A DNA stretch of 5,809 nucleotides from contig CALLWN010000034.1 in the NCBI GenBank assembly GCA_938016505.1, positions 1 through 5,809 on the forward strand, given 5' to 3'. The position numbers and the translations under genes are program-made. The stretch's first letter is position 1; every line of letters begins with the position of its first letter. Origin of the DNA: an uncultured Sphingomonadaceae bacterium (GTDB taxonomy: Bacteria; Pseudomonadota; Alphaproteobacteria; Sphingomonadales; Sphingomonadaceae). Shown here piece by piece: positions 5,574 to 5,809 of this stretch. Under the pieces are notes generated by a model. It did not search any database. It saw nothing but the letters and a program-made list of their open reading frames with translations, and was not told the DNA's origin.

Positions 5574-5809
5574 TAGGCGGCGCGGACGACCGCCTGGCGC
5601 CTGCGCTCGAAGCTCGACGGGATGTTGAGCGCCTCGCGATACTTGGCAACGGTGCGGCGCGACAGGGCATGCCCCTCCTTCTCGAGGAGGAGGTGGAGAT
5701 CGCTGTCGGACAGCGGCTTCAGCGGCGCCTCGGCCTCGATCAGGGCGCGGATGCGGGCCTTGACTGCAGCGGTTGCGACATCCTCGCCGCCGTCGGCCGA
5801 GTGGACGGC
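5573..5809 (-). CDS. rpoN: RNA polymerase sigma-54 factor, C-terminal 78 residues (runs off right edge)
   Basis: Only the end of the gene is in the window. Its frame is open to the edge and finishes with TAG at 5573-5575. The visible peptide starts AVHSADGGED and ends RQAVVRAA. It contains the RpoN box as SRRTVAKYRE (codons at 5633-5662; the family consensus is ARRTVAKYRE), followed by the usual ALNIPSSFERRR. The preceding PLSDSDLHLLLEKEG is the helix before the box in the -24 promoter-binding domain. Sigma-54 directs RNA polymerase to -24/-12 promoters and needs an enhancer-binding ATPase to start transcription. The tail after the box is short and normal, so the gene end looks intact. The next gene downstream is on the opposite strand, so no hpf or ptsN follows as it does in many proteobacteria. 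The single A-to-S change in the box is conservative. Confidence 0.93.
   Translation of the reverse strand, partial: AVHSADGGEDVATAAVKARIRALIEAEAPLKPLSDSDLHLLLEKEGHALSRRTVAKYREALNIPSSFERRRQAVVRAA

Overview
This 5.8 kb window is compact, very GC-rich chromosomal DNA, roughly two thirds G+C by eye. It most likely comes from an alphaproteobacterium, plausibly a sphingomonad. That placement is inference. It rests on the GC content and codon use, the alphaproteobacterial-looking tRNA-Thr, and the combination of a CYP153 cytochrome P450 with ordinary proteobacterial housekeeping genes. I see no insertion sequence, integrase, CRISPR array or phage gene, and no stretch over 300 bases without a gene.

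Layout, left to right. (1) The 5' part of folE (GTP cyclohydrolase I) lies on the minus strand and runs off the left edge. (2) A complete tRNA-Thr(TGT) lies on the minus strand with a good promoter candidate. (3) comM/yifB, an intact Mg-chelatase-like AAA+ helicase gene, lies on the plus strand. (4) A CYP153-family P450 lies on the minus strand, convergent with comM, with a GC hairpin in the 21-nt gap. (5) A dicarboxylate/amino-acid:cation symporter (DAACS family) lies on the minus strand, 97 nt upstream of the P450. (6) A HAD hydrolase resembling the ACAD10/epoxide-hydrolase N-terminal phosphatases lies on the plus strand, divergent from the symporter. (7) The last 78 codons of rpoN (sigma-54) lie on the minus strand, convergent with the HAD gene across only 10 nt, and run off the right edge.

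How the genes relate. folE, tRNA-Thr, comM and rpoN are unrelated housekeeping functions. The middle block is the accessory-looking part: a probable terminal alkane/fatty-acid hydroxylase and a carboxylate or amino-acid importer, in the same direction. The P450 has its own promoter candidate, and a weak terminator-like element follows the symporter, so the two may be separate units. Three observations deserve most attention. The CYP153 gene has no redox partner genes beside it. The symporter mixes residues of the amino-acid and dicarboxylate branches of its family. A partial sigma-54 promoter match sits at a fitting distance upstream of the symporter. I found no convincing evidence of an entirely new system.
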